From assembly GCA_024464205.1 (NCBI GenBank), contig JANHAI010000020.1, positions 1-10,542 of the forward strand: a stretch of DNA of 10,542 bases, written 5' to 3'. Source of the DNA: Candidatus Methanomethylicia archaeon (lineage in GTDB: Archaea; Thermoproteota; Methanomethylicia; Methanomethylicales; Methanomethylicaceae). This document shows positions 1 to 6,366 of this stretch, piece after piece (within the stretch, counting starts at the first letter, position 1; each line of letters opens with the position of its first letter). Made by a program: the position numbers and the translations under genes. The notes below the pieces were generated by a model. It was not told where the DNA came from and did no database searches. It saw nothing but the letters and a program-made list of their open reading frames with translations.

Positions 1-351
1 CGAGTTTGAAACCTCATAGAAGATCCATTTGCCTTCGCGCTTGCCCCTTATGAGGCCTGCTTCCTCAAGGATGCCGAGGTGGTGTGATGCTGTTGGCTGC
101 GTTACATCAAGGACGACCATGACCTCGCAGACGCACATGGGCCTCGCGCCCAGAAGCTTGAGTATCTTCAGCCGGTTGACGTCGGAAAGTGCTTTGAAGA
201 TCTTGCTGCATCTTGCGAGCTCATCCTCAACGAATAACGCATTGCGGAGCGCCTTCAGATCCTCCGAATGCTCCTTAGCTTTTTTGACAGGGCATAAGGG
301 GATTTCCAAGACCCTCTTCAGCCTCTCATCATTGACCGTATCTTTTTTCAT
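1..351 (-). CDS. arsR: ArsR-family metalloregulatory repressor (3' end cut by window)
   Basis: Transcriptional repressor of the SmtB/ArsR winged-helix family, probably controlling its own gene and the divergent acr3-arsM genes in response to arsenite. The frame is open from the ATG at 351 to the window edge (117 residues), so only the C-terminus is missing. Residues 48-70 match the family core around FKALSDVNRLKIL. CVCEV at 73-77 is the metal-binding helix motif of classical ArsR (ELCVCDL type), and TQPTASHHLGIL at 84-95 is the DNA-recognition helix, followed by the wing (GKREGKWIFYEV). An N-terminal extension of about 45 residues carries an extra Cys20, and Cys48 sits before the core. These could add thiolate ligands, which is inference. 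The start is the first ATG, with a TATA-like box about 35 bases upstream and only a very short predicted leader. The family is certain. Arsenite as inducer is inferred from the CxC motif and the neighbours. Confidence 0.93.
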   Translation of the reverse strand, partial: MKKDTVNDERLKRVLEIPLCPVKKAKEHSEDLKALRNALFVEDELARCSKIFKALSDVNRLKILKLLGARPMCVCEVMVVLDVTQPTASHHLGILEEAGLIRGKREGKWIFYEVSNS

Positions 352-375
352 ACCGCTCGTTAATGAGTTGGAAAA

Positions 376-395
376 AGACATAATTAAATATGTCT
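376..395. promoter_or_regulatory. Candidate ArsR operator 1, over the arsR TATA box
   Basis: Perfect 7-bp inverted arms, AGACATA (376-382) and TATGTCT (389-395), flank a 6-bp AT spacer. Across all 20 bp only one symmetric pair is mismatched. On the minus strand the centre reads TATTTAATTA (381-390), a good archaeal TATA box about 25-30 bases ahead of the predicted arsR start site. A repressor bound here would block TBP and so autoregulate arsR. Its 16-bp core matches a core in the second palindrome (424-439) at 13 of 16 positions. Binding by this ArsR is inferred. Confidence 0.6.
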
Positions 396-412
396 ATGCA
401 AAAGGCTACCAA

Positions 413-422
413 AAAATATATT
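413..422 (+). promoter_or_regulatory. TATA-like box for acr3
   Basis: The AT-only stretch AAAATATATT is centred about 33 bases ahead of the acr3 ATG at 451. This predicts transcription starting near 443-446 and a nearly leaderless mRNA, in keeping with the lack of a Shine-Dalgarno sequence before acr3. The region is AT-rich throughout, so the exact box is uncertain. Confidence 0.4.
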
Positions 423-443
423 AACATATTTAAATTTATTAAT
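420..443. promoter_or_regulatory. Candidate ArsR operator 2, at the acr3 promoter
   Basis: A 24-bp near-palindrome centred at 431/432, with 10 of 12 symmetric base pairs intact. Its outer arms are ATTAA (420-424) and TTAAT (439-443), and its centre is ATTTAAAT (428-435). It lies between the likely acr3 TATA box and the start codon, where a bound repressor would block polymerase. The core at 424-439 resembles operator 1 (378-393) at 13 of 16 positions, and the two centres are 46 bp apart. AT-richness makes chance symmetry easier, so the resemblance to operator 1 is the stronger evidence. Confidence 0.5.
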
Positions 444-450
444 GCGTTAG

Positions 451-1527
451 ATGGTCCAGATGGCGCAATTCGAGTGCAGGTTCGGGATCTGGGAGAAGTA
501 CCTTTCGATCTGGGTCTTCCTTTTTATACTCGCGGGCATAGCGGTTGGGCGCCTCCTGCCGGACCTGTCTTCAATGTTGGGGCAGATCTCATATGCGTAT
601 GTCAATGTCCCGATCGCCATCTGCCTTTTCGCTATGATCTTCCCCATAATGGTACAAATAGACTTCAAGGAGGTCGTCAGAGCGGGCAAGACCCCCAAGC
701 CGATAGCCGCCACCCTTTTTGTCAATTGGGCAATAAAGCCCTTTACAATGGCGTTTCTGGGTTGGCTCTTCCTGAAGGTCATATTCTCGCCGCTGATTGG
801 CAGTGAGCTGGCTGCGCAGTACACCTACGGACTGATCCTGCTTGGCGTAGCCCCTTGTACAGCCATGGTGCTCGTCTGGAGCTACCTTGCGAGGGGGAAC
901 ATGGGGCACACCCTCGTTATGGTGGCCATTAACTCCCTCACAATGGTCGCACTCTACGCCCCCCTCGCTGTGTTCCTCCTCGGGATCTCGGGGATCACAA
1001 TACCTTGGGATACTGTGGCTTTTGCAGTGACCATCTATATCGTGATCCCCCTTATAGCAGGGTACTTCACGAGGCGATATGCTGTAGCCAAAAGAGGGCC
1101 AGAATGGCTCAAATGCTCCCTGACGCCGAAGCTTGGGAAAGCGTCAATAATCGCACTCCTCATCACCCTGATCCTGCTCTTCGCGACGCAGGGATATGTG
1201 ATAGTCGATCAGCCTTTAGTCATAGTACTGATCGCAATACCGATCTTCGTCAATATACTGATCGTCTTCCTCATCTCCTATGGGATCTCAAAGCTTATTG
1301 GCTTGACCTATGAGGACGCTGCGCCGACTGCGCTGATAGGCGGGAGCAACCACTTCGAGGTCGCGATCGCCGTGGCCATAACCCTCTTTGGCCTGGGGTC
1401 TGGCGCTGCCCTCTCTACCGTCGTCGGCGTTCTAACCGAGGTGCCATTCATGCTCTTCCTGGTGTGGGTCTGCAAGAGGACCAGCTGGATCTTCAAGATC
1501 AACTCGAGCGAGATCGGAAGCGATTGA
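451..1527 (+). CDS. acr3: ACR3-type arsenite efflux permease
   Basis: Integral membrane carrier of the ACR3 (BART superfamily) group that exports arsenite, probably driven by the proton gradient. The 358 residues form about ten hydrophobic segments, the usual size for the family. Two family hallmarks are visible: the cysteine in GVAPCTAMVLVWSYLARG (Cys136), known to be needed for arsenite transport in this family, and the glutamate in IGGSNHFEVAIAVA (Glu303). The N-terminal block EKYLSIWVFLFILAGIAVG is also typical. The ATG at 451 is taken as the start, and an ATG at 460 (three codons later) is equally possible. Neither has a Shine-Dalgarno sequence, which fits a leaderless transcript. arsM follows after 24 bp on the same strand, so the two are probably co-transcribed. 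Antimonite may also be a substrate, but this cannot be read from sequence. Confidence 0.95.
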   Translation: MVQMAQFECRFGIWEKYLSIWVFLFILAGIAVGRLLPDLSSMLGQISYAYVNVPIAICLFAMIFPIMVQIDFKEVVRAGKTPKPIAATLFVNWAIKPFTMAFLGWLFLKVIFSPLIGSELAAQYTYGLILLGVAPCTAMVLVWSYLARGNMGHTLVMVAINSLTMVALYAPLAVFLLGISGITIPWDTVAFAVTIYIVIPLIAGYFTRRYAVAKRGPEWLKCSLTPKLGKASIIALLITLILLFATQGYVIVDQPLVIVLIAIPIFVNILIVFLISYGISKLIGLTYEDAAPTALIGGSNHFEVAIAVAITLFGLGSGAALSTVVGVLTEVPFMLFLVWVCKRTSWIFKINSSEIGSD

Positions 1528-1537
1528 AAAGATGTTC

Positions 1538-1546
1538 AAAGGAGGA
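1538..1546 (+). promoter_or_regulatory. Strong Shine-Dalgarno sequence for arsM
   Basis: AAAGGAGGA lies five bases ahead of the arsM ATG at 1552, in the short gap after acr3. It is the best ribosome-binding site in the window. It fixes the arsM start and fits translation of arsM as the internal cistron of an acr3-arsM mRNA. Confidence 0.8.
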
Positions 1547-1551
1547 TTGCT

Positions 1552-2388
1552 ATGAAGCGAAGCGAGGATGCTGGAGAGAAAAAATCTGGAATCGGCAAGC
1601 ACGAAGTAAGGAAGATTGTTCGTGAGGGCTATGGAAAGGTCGCTAGAGAAAATACAAACTGCTGTTCTGGCGGCTGCGGATGCAACGTGGAAGACGGTTC
1701 AACTCAAGGATCTTTTTATTCTGAAGAGGATCTGGGATCAGCTCCAAAAGACGCGAATTTGGGCTTGGGGTGCGGTAACCCTGTTGGGATCGCCTCGCTG
1801 AGCCAAGGCGAGACCGTTTTAGACCTGGGCTCAGGGGGCGGCTTTGACTGCTTCCTCGCCTCCCGTAGAGTGGGCAACGAAGGGAAGGTAATCGGGGTAG
1901 ACATGACTCCTGAGATGCTCGAGATCGCAAGGCAGAACGCATTAAAAGGAGGATACTCGAACGTCGAGTTCAGGCTTGGCGAGATCGAGGGCCTCCCAGT
2001 TGCAGATCTGGCTGTGGATGCTGTGATCTCTAATTGCGTCATTAACCTCTCAGCTGAGAAGGATCGCGTCTTCAGAGAGGCCTACCGTGTGCTCAAGCAT
2101 GGCGGGCGCCTCATCGTCTCTGACATCGTGCTTGAAGGCGATCTCCCCCCCTCGATACGCTCCTCCTCGTCTGCTTACATAGCATGCATAGGGGGCGCCT
2201 TGACGAAAGAGGAGTACTTGAGCAAGATCGAGAGCGCCGGCTTTAAGGGCATTGAGATCGTCTCAGAAAATGCGATAAATGTTGATGGGATCCTGGAAGA
2301 TCAGCTGGGCGTCACGGCTGGCAGAGGCGACAGTGCTGAAAAGACACGGCCGCTGGCACTCAGCGTCACCATAAGGGCCTTCAAATGA
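1552..2388 (+). CDS. arsM: Arsenite S-adenosylmethionine methyltransferase
   Basis: Cytosolic class I methyltransferase that transfers methyl groups from SAM to arsenite, giving methylated and volatile arsenicals. Seen in its 278 residues: a SAM-binding motif I, DLGSGGGFD, at 91-99; the acidic end of strand 2, GVDMTPEML, at 115-123; and the three conserved arsenic-ligand cysteines in their usual settings, GLGCGNP (Cys74), SNCVINL (Cys162) and ACIGGAL (Cys212). The N-terminus has a Cys cluster (37, 38, 42, 44) of a kind common in prokaryotic ArsM. The length is normal. The ATG at 1552 is fixed by a strong Shine-Dalgarno sequence. It lies 24 bp after acr3 and ends 11 bp from the convergent nmd3. 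The paralogous ubiquinone/menaquinone methyltransferases lack this cysteine set, so the call is firm. Confidence 0.95.
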   Translation: MKRSEDAGEKKSGIGKHEVRKIVREGYGKVARENTNCCSGGCGCNVEDGSTQGSFYSEEDLGSAPKDANLGLGCGNPVGIASLSQGETVLDLGSGGGFDCFLASRRVGNEGKVIGVDMTPEMLEIARQNALKGGYSNVEFRLGEIEGLPVADLAVDAVISNCVINLSAEKDRVFREAYRVLKHGGRLIVSDIVLEGDLPPSIRSSSSAYIACIGGALTKEEYLSKIESAGFKGIEIVSENAINVDGILEDQLGVTAGRGDSAEKTRPLALSVTIRAFK

Positions 2389-2399
2389 TGGCCGTCTGG

Positions 2400-3458
2400 T
2401 CAGCGGGTTCTGAAGACCCTCTCCTTCCCGTCAACCACCATGAGCAGCCCCTCCTCGCCCTGGATCATGTCCTTCGGGATCATGTCTACAGGAATTTCCA
2501 AGAACCGCTTTCCATCCGATTCATAAAAGATTCCGCAGCTCTGAGTGAGGGCGTCGAGCCTGACGCTCCTTATCTCGCTGATCACCTTAGCGCCCGCCTC
2601 CAGCTCCCTCTTCGTGAACGCCCGCCTCACATCTGCGTCTTCTGCATCTTCTGCAAGCGCCCTCCCTCGCCTGAACCCGATCGTCCTATATGCCCTGCCG
2701 CCAAACTCGAAGATTGTGCCCTCCCTGAGCGCAGGCATCCTGGCAGAGATGGTTGTCCTATAAGCCCTCCCGCCAGTCACCTTGTCAACCCCTATCAGCT
2801 TGGCGCTCTCTACTGTATCCGCGCCGTGCCCCTCGCTCAGAATCTTCGCGAATGCCCTTGCAGCGAAGAGAGTAACGAATTTTACGTCGATCCCCCCCTC
2901 CTTCTCCTTCACCTCGGTAACCTCCTGGCGTCCAGACTTACTCTCGAGCGACTCTAATGCCCCTCCTACAGCCTTGAAGTCACGGTCATCGAGCGCCCTC
3001 CCCTCGCCCCTGACTTGGACAATCGCATCATACTTACCCCGTTCTGCCCCGCCACACATGCTGCAGCTTGAGTAAGAGACCGACACTTCGACAACCGCCT
3101 CCGCAGAGCTGCCTGTCCAAGCCTCCGTGAACCTCACTCTCAGGGCGATCGACCTGGGAAGGCCCTCGCCGTCACGTTCGGTCACCTCTACAGAGTGTCC
3201 AGAGATCACGATTCCCTCGGGAAGGGCAGCCAATTTGGAAATTGCCTCTGATGCTGCCTCGGCGATCTCATCTTCAAGAACATCGAACCTCGGCTTGACC
3301 CACCTCTTGCCCTGCATCCTTGAGTGGCAATCCTTGCAGTAGGTCAATTTAATCTCCTTGGGGACAGCACTGAGGGCCCCCTTCCAAAAGCAATCCTTAC
3401 AAAGGCTGCGGACATACTCCTCGCGCTCAGCCCCGCACTTGGCGCAGAAGCGTCCCAC
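2400..3458 (-). CDS. nmd3: Archaeal NMD3 ribosome biogenesis/export-family protein
   Basis: Homologue of eukaryotic Nmd3, the adaptor that binds the joining face of the large ribosomal subunit. In archaea, which lack a nucleus, it presumably acts in 50S maturation or quality control. The 352-residue protein begins with the diagnostic zinc-binding array: CxxC at 5-8, CxxC at 20-23, CxxC at 41-44 and CxxC at 132-135. The C-terminal third (about 196-352) would correspond to the eIF5A-like part of Nmd3; that assignment comes from family knowledge. It lacks the long export-signal tail of eukaryotic Nmd3, as expected. The start is GTG at 3456-3458, with AAGGGGGT seven to eight bases upstream. It is the last gene of the aIF2-beta, DUF424, nmd3 operon, starting 22 bp after DUF424. 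It converges on arsM with an 11-bp gap and no T-tract terminator in between. A short in-frame duplication gives AEDAEDAD near residues 269-276. Confidence 0.93.
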   Translation of the reverse strand: MGRFCAKCGAEREEYVRSLCKDCFWKGALSAVPKEIKLTYCKDCHSRMQGKRWVKPRFDVLEDEIAEAASEAISKLAALPEGIVISGHSVEVTERDGEGLPRSIALRVRFTEAWTGSSAEAVVEVSVSYSSCSMCGGAERGKYDAIVQVRGEGRALDDRDFKAVGGALESLESKSGRQEVTEVKEKEGGIDVKFVTLFAARAFAKILSEGHGADTVESAKLIGVDKVTGGRAYRTTISARMPALREGTIFEFGGRAYRTIGFRRGRALAEDAEDADVRRAFTKRELEAGAKVISEIRSVRLDALTQSCGIFYESDGKRFLEIPVDMIPKDMIQGEEGLLMVVDGKERVFRTR

Positions 3459-3480
3459 CTTATACCCCCTTCACTCCCGT

Positions 3481-3786
3481 TCAGATCAGCACAAACTGAG
3501 CATGCGGAATCCCGCTGATCCTTATGATGCAATCTTCATGTATCAGCCCCGCCTCGACGCCACACCTCACAGCCTCGGCGCCGACGAGGTTCGCAACAGT
3601 CGCGCCCTTCAGGATGTCCACGGCAGCCTCAGCCGTCGACTCCTGCCCCATGTAGAAGTCGCCCGAGAGATCGAGCACAAGCTTGCCCTCACGGAACTTC
3701 TTTCCGACCAGGTCGCAATCGCAGACCGCGACCATCCGCTCTCCCTCCCTTATCTTCCACGCCTTAACATATACGTTCTTTCTCAA
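3481..3786 (-). CDS. DUF424 family protein
   Basis: Small (101 residues), soluble, archaea-specific protein of unknown biochemical function. The family signature is clear: an N-terminal VYVKAWK strand, VAVCDCDLVGKKF, the central GATVANLVGAEAV, and the C-terminal ending IIRISGIPHAQFV. It has no membrane segment or recognisable catalytic triad. The start is TTG at 3784-3786, the only start-like codon before the in-frame stop at 3802-3804, with a purine-rich GAGG about nine bases upstream. It lies 10 bp after aIF2-beta and 22 bp before nmd3 on the same strand. Its place between an initiation factor and a large-subunit biogenesis factor points to a role in translation or ribosome assembly. That is inference from context. 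Confidence 0.9.
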   Translation of the reverse strand: MRKNVYVKAWKIREGERMVAVCDCDLVGKKFREGKLVLDLSGDFYMGQESTAEAAVDILKGATVANLVGAEAVRCGVEAGLIHEDCIIRISGIPHAQFVLI

Positions 3787-3796
3787 TTCCGCGCCC

Positions 3797-4204
3797 TCAC
3801 ATCAGAGTCTTTGCCGGGTTCTTCGCACCGCAGACCTCGCACACAATGAACGTCAGCCTGTCTTCCCTCAAAAGCTTAGTGTCAGGCTTGTTGCACGAGG
3901 TGCAGAGCACATAACCCTTAATGTACTTCACGACCAGCTGGTCCAGAGCTTCCTTCGAGAACCTCCCCTGAAGCGATGCCCTCTGCTCCTCTAGTGTGCC
4001 GGATGTCGCGAGCTCCCTGACTATGAACTTGAGGAGGTGGTTCGGATCCCGGTTCAGCTTCGCAGCCACGTCCTTGAAGTTGTATATGACTGTCTTCGAA
4101 CCTATTATGCTGGATTCCGTCTGGGGGGTCTCATACTTCGAAGACTTGAAGACCTGCTCCGGGATCTTTGAGAGCCCTCTGTCGAGGAGATTATCATAGT
4201 CCAT
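3797..4204 (-). CDS. Translation initiation factor aIF2 subunit beta
   Basis: Beta subunit of the heterotrimeric aIF2 GTPase, which brings initiator Met-tRNA to the small ribosomal subunit. The 135 residues have the family layout: a short N-terminal helix (DYDNLLDRGLSKIP), which in the family contacts the gamma subunit; the alpha-beta core with NFKDVAAKLNRDPNHLLKFIVREL (about 42-65) and GRFSKEALDQLVVKYIKGYV (80-99); and a C-terminal zinc ribbon with C101-x2-C104 and C122-x2-C125. The length is normal for archaea. The start is the ATG at 4202-4204, with a TATA-like box about 39 bases upstream that predicts a short leader. It is the first gene of the operon running to nmd3 and is divergent from metG. 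Confidence 0.96.
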   Translation of the reverse strand: MDYDNLLDRGLSKIPEQVFKSSKYETPQTESSIIGSKTVIYNFKDVAAKLNRDPNHLLKFIVRELATSGTLEEQRASLQGRFSKEALDQLVVKYIKGYVLCTSCNKPDTKLLREDRLTFIVCEVCGAKNPAKTLM

Positions 4205-4237
4205 AATGATACCACAGTAAAATGAAAGCCGCTCGCC

Positions 4238-4249
4238 TTATTAAAACTT
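4238..4249. promoter_or_regulatory. TATA-like box, aIF2-beta promoter and possibly metG as well
   Basis: The minus strand reads AGTTTTAATAAG, a good TATA box. It puts the start site near 4217, about 13 bases ahead of the aIF2-beta ATG. The plus strand of the same element reads TTATTAAAAC, also TATA-like. If used rightward it would start metG transcripts near 4268. No better plus-strand TATA was found in the gap; a weaker one, CTTTTACT, is at 4314-4321. Confidence 0.5.
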
Positions 4250-4270
4250 AAGGGGAGGGGATCCGTAGAT

Positions 4271-4346
4271 CATGCTTATTAGAGTGCAAAAGAAAAAAGC
4301 ATGTTCCGTAATGCTTTTACTATTGAAACAATGGGGGTAACCTCCA
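4271..4346 (+). promoter_or_regulatory. Structured candidate leader of metG
   Basis: Three complementary segments lie ahead of metG: CATGCTT (4271-4277), AAAAGCATG (4295-4303) and ATGCTTTT (4311-4318). The middle one can pair with the first (7 bp, 19-base loop) or the third (8 bp, 8-base loop), but not with both. Just before the ATG, GGGGG (4333-4337) can pair with CCTCC (4341-4345) over a TAA loop, with one G-U pair, hiding the only Shine-Dalgarno-like sequence. This could be a switching leader. If transcription starts later than 4271, the first two elements could instead be DNA operator sites. Function is inferred only. Confidence 0.35.
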
Positions 4347-6347
4347 ATGGACCCAATAGTCGTCACATCGGCCCTGCCCTACAGCAACGATAGTCTCCAC
4401 CTTGGTCACCTGAGGTCAACCTACCTCCCCCCTGACGTCTTCGTCAGGTACCTCAGGAGGAAGGGCAAAGACGTGATCTTCATCTGCGCGACAGACGAGC
4501 ACGGCACCCCGATCGCCCTCCGAGCAGAGAAGGAGCACGTGAACCCGAAGGAGATAACGGATCGCTACCATCCCCTAATAAAGGAAGAGCTCACCCGGAT
4601 GGGTTGCAGCTTCGACCACTTCTCTAGGACGACCGAGGAGATCCATTACCAGACGACGCAGCAGATCTTCAGGGAGCTCTTCGACAAGAAATACATATAC
4701 GAGCAGGAACTCGACCTTCTGAAATGCCCGAAGTGCGACAAGTTCCTCCCAGACAGGTATGTTGAGGGGAGGTGCCCGTTCTGCGGGTTCGAGGGCGCCC
4801 GGGGGGACTCCTGCGACGGCTGCGGCAGGTATCTGAGGGGGACTGAACTGAAGGATCCAAAATGCGCGATATGCGGCACCAAGCCAGCCCTCGCGTCCAC
4901 TAAGCATTGGTTCTTCAAGCTCACCGCATTCCAGGACAGGCTTAGGTCCTGGCTCACCAAAAACGAGAAGATCCCTGATAACGTCAAGAACTACGCGCTA
5001 GGATGGATAAACGAAGGACTAAAAGACTGGGACATCACGAGGAACATGACCTGGGGCGTCCCGATTCCGCTCAAGGGGGCGGAGGGGAAGGTCGTCTATG
5101 TCTGGTTCGACGCCCCGATAGGCTACATCTCGTCCACGAAGGCCCTCTTCAAGATGAGGGGGGATCCTGAGGGCTGGCGCAAATATTGGCAGGGCAAGGG
5201 CAGGATATACCACTTCATCGGTAAGGACATAATATACCACCATGCGATATTCTGGCCTGCGATGCTGATGGGCACGGAAGAGTTCGCCCTACCAGAATCC
5301 ATAGTGGCCGGAGAGTACCTTACCCTCGAAGGTAAGAAGATGTCCAAGAGCAGGGGATGGTACATCAGCATAGATGGCTACCTCAAGAACTTCGAGCCGG
5401 ATCCGATGAGGTACTACCTGATCTCAACCGCCCCGCTGGACAGGGATGCCGACTTCTCAGTTGACGACTTCATAAAGCGGTACAACGACGAACTGGCTGA
5501 CGTCCTGGGTAACTTCATCCACAGGACCCTGACATTCATCGAGAAGTTCTTCGATTCTAAAGTGCCGAAGGCCCAGCTAGGCGACGGCGACAGGGAGATG
5601 CTGACAAAGATCTCGAAAGCGCAGTCAGAGGTGGCGTCTTCAATTGAGGCGCTGGACTTCAGGGGAGCCCTCATGGCAGTGATGGCCCTTGCGCGCGACG
5701 GGAACAAGTACCTGAACGATTCTGCGCCTTGGGCCTCGATTAAGGCTGATCCAGGCAAGGCGGCCGCGTCGCTCTTCACCTCGTCCCAAGTTGTCAAGGC
5801 CATAGCGAGCCTGATCTCGCCTTTCATGCCATTCACCGCAGAGAAGATCCTCCAGATGCTCAACGTGAGCGTGAACATACACTCCGAGAAGTGGGAGGCA
5901 GCCTCATCGCCACTGCCTGAGGGCCACGCGATAGGCAAGCCCTTCCCCCTATTCAAGAAGATACAGCCAGCAGACGTCCAAGGCATAAAGGAGAAGCTCC
6001 TCCCATTCAAAGATGTCGGGCCGCGTGTGAAGTTTGACGACTTCAAGAAACTGAAAGTCGCAATCGGCGAAGTCGTTAAGGCAGAGCGCGTCAAGGGATC
6101 CAAGGACCTGCTCCAACTCCATGTCGACATTGGAGAATACGGCACCCGGAGCTGCGTGGCCGGCATCGCGAAGTACTATGCGCCCGAGGAGCTCCTCAAG
6201 AAGAGGATTGCTGTGCTGATCAACCTGGAGCCCGCGACGATATTCGGGATCAAATCAGAAGTGATGATTCTCGCCGCGGAAGGGGAGGAGAAGGTCTCGG
6301 TCCTCGTCCCAGACCGCCAGGTCCCCCCAGGCTCTGGTGTAAGGTAA
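4347..6347 (+). CDS. metG: Methionyl-tRNA synthetase with fused C-terminal tRNA-binding domain
   Basis: Class I aminoacyl-tRNA synthetase that charges tRNA-Met with methionine in the cytosol. The 666-residue protein has all expected parts: HLGH at 18-21 (the HIGH signature); the connective-peptide zinc domain with two double knuckles, C127/C130, C143/C146, C156/C159 and C173/C176; the methionine-pocket region DWDITRNMTWGVPIP (227-241) followed by VVYVWFDAPIGYIS; KMSKS at 331-335; an anticodon-binding helical domain to about 540; and an OB-fold tRNA-binding domain of the Trbp111/EMAPII type from about 561 to the end (FDDFKKLKVAIGEV to VPDRQVPPGSGVR). Some archaea carry this last domain as a separate gene, but here it is fused. 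The ATG start follows a GGGGGT Shine-Dalgarno variant. The PHP gene begins 19 bp after the stop and is probably co-transcribed. Confidence 0.97.
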   Translation: MDPIVVTSALPYSNDSLHLGHLRSTYLPPDVFVRYLRRKGKDVIFICATDEHGTPIALRAEKEHVNPKEITDRYHPLIKEELTRMGCSFDHFSRTTEEIHYQTTQQIFRELFDKKYIYEQELDLLKCPKCDKFLPDRYVEGRCPFCGFEGARGDSCDGCGRYLRGTELKDPKCAICGTKPALASTKHWFFKLTAFQDRLRSWLTKNEKIPDNVKNYALGWINEGLKDWDITRNMTWGVPIPLKGAEGKVVYVWFDAPIGYISSTKALFKMRGDPEGWRKYWQGKGRIYHFIGKDIIYHHAIFWPAMLMGTEEFALPESIVAGEYLTLEGKKMSKSRGWYISIDGYLKNFEPDPMRYYLISTAPLDRDADFSVDDFIKRYNDELADVLGNFIHRTLTFIEKFFDSKVPKAQLGDGDREMLTKISKAQSEVASSIEALDFRGALMAVMALARDGNKYLNDSAPWASIKADPGKAAASLFTSSQVVKAIASLISPFMPFTAEKILQMLNVSVNIHSEKWEAASSPLPEGHAIGKPFPLFKKIQPADVQGIKEKLLPFKDVGPRVKFDDFKKLKVAIGEVVKAERVKGSKDLLQLHVDIGEYGTRSCVAGIAKYYAPEELLKKRIAVLINLEPATIFGIKSEVMILAAEGEEKVSVLVPDRQVPPGSGVR

Positions 6348-6366
6348 GCGGTCGGATGGTGCGACC

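Noticed and set aside
29..424. A 131-codon plus-strand frame at the left end
   Set aside because: The minus strand there encodes an unmistakable ArsR helix-turn-helix; the plus frame is its shadow.
2634..2652. Tandem 9-base repeat inside nmd3
   Set aside because: It only encodes a short AED repeat in a probable surface loop; there are too few copies for a regulatory or mobile repeat.
2385..2957. A 190-codon plus-strand frame starting at the end of arsM
   Set aside because: It runs antisense to nmd3, which has the full zinc-cysteine array and an operon context. No domain is visible in the plus frame.
5414..6166. A 250-codon minus-strand open frame inside metG
   Set aside because: It is a composition shadow of the GC-rich MetRS gene: it opposes a complete conserved enzyme, has no family resemblance, and is rich in Ser, Arg and Ala as antisense frames usually are.
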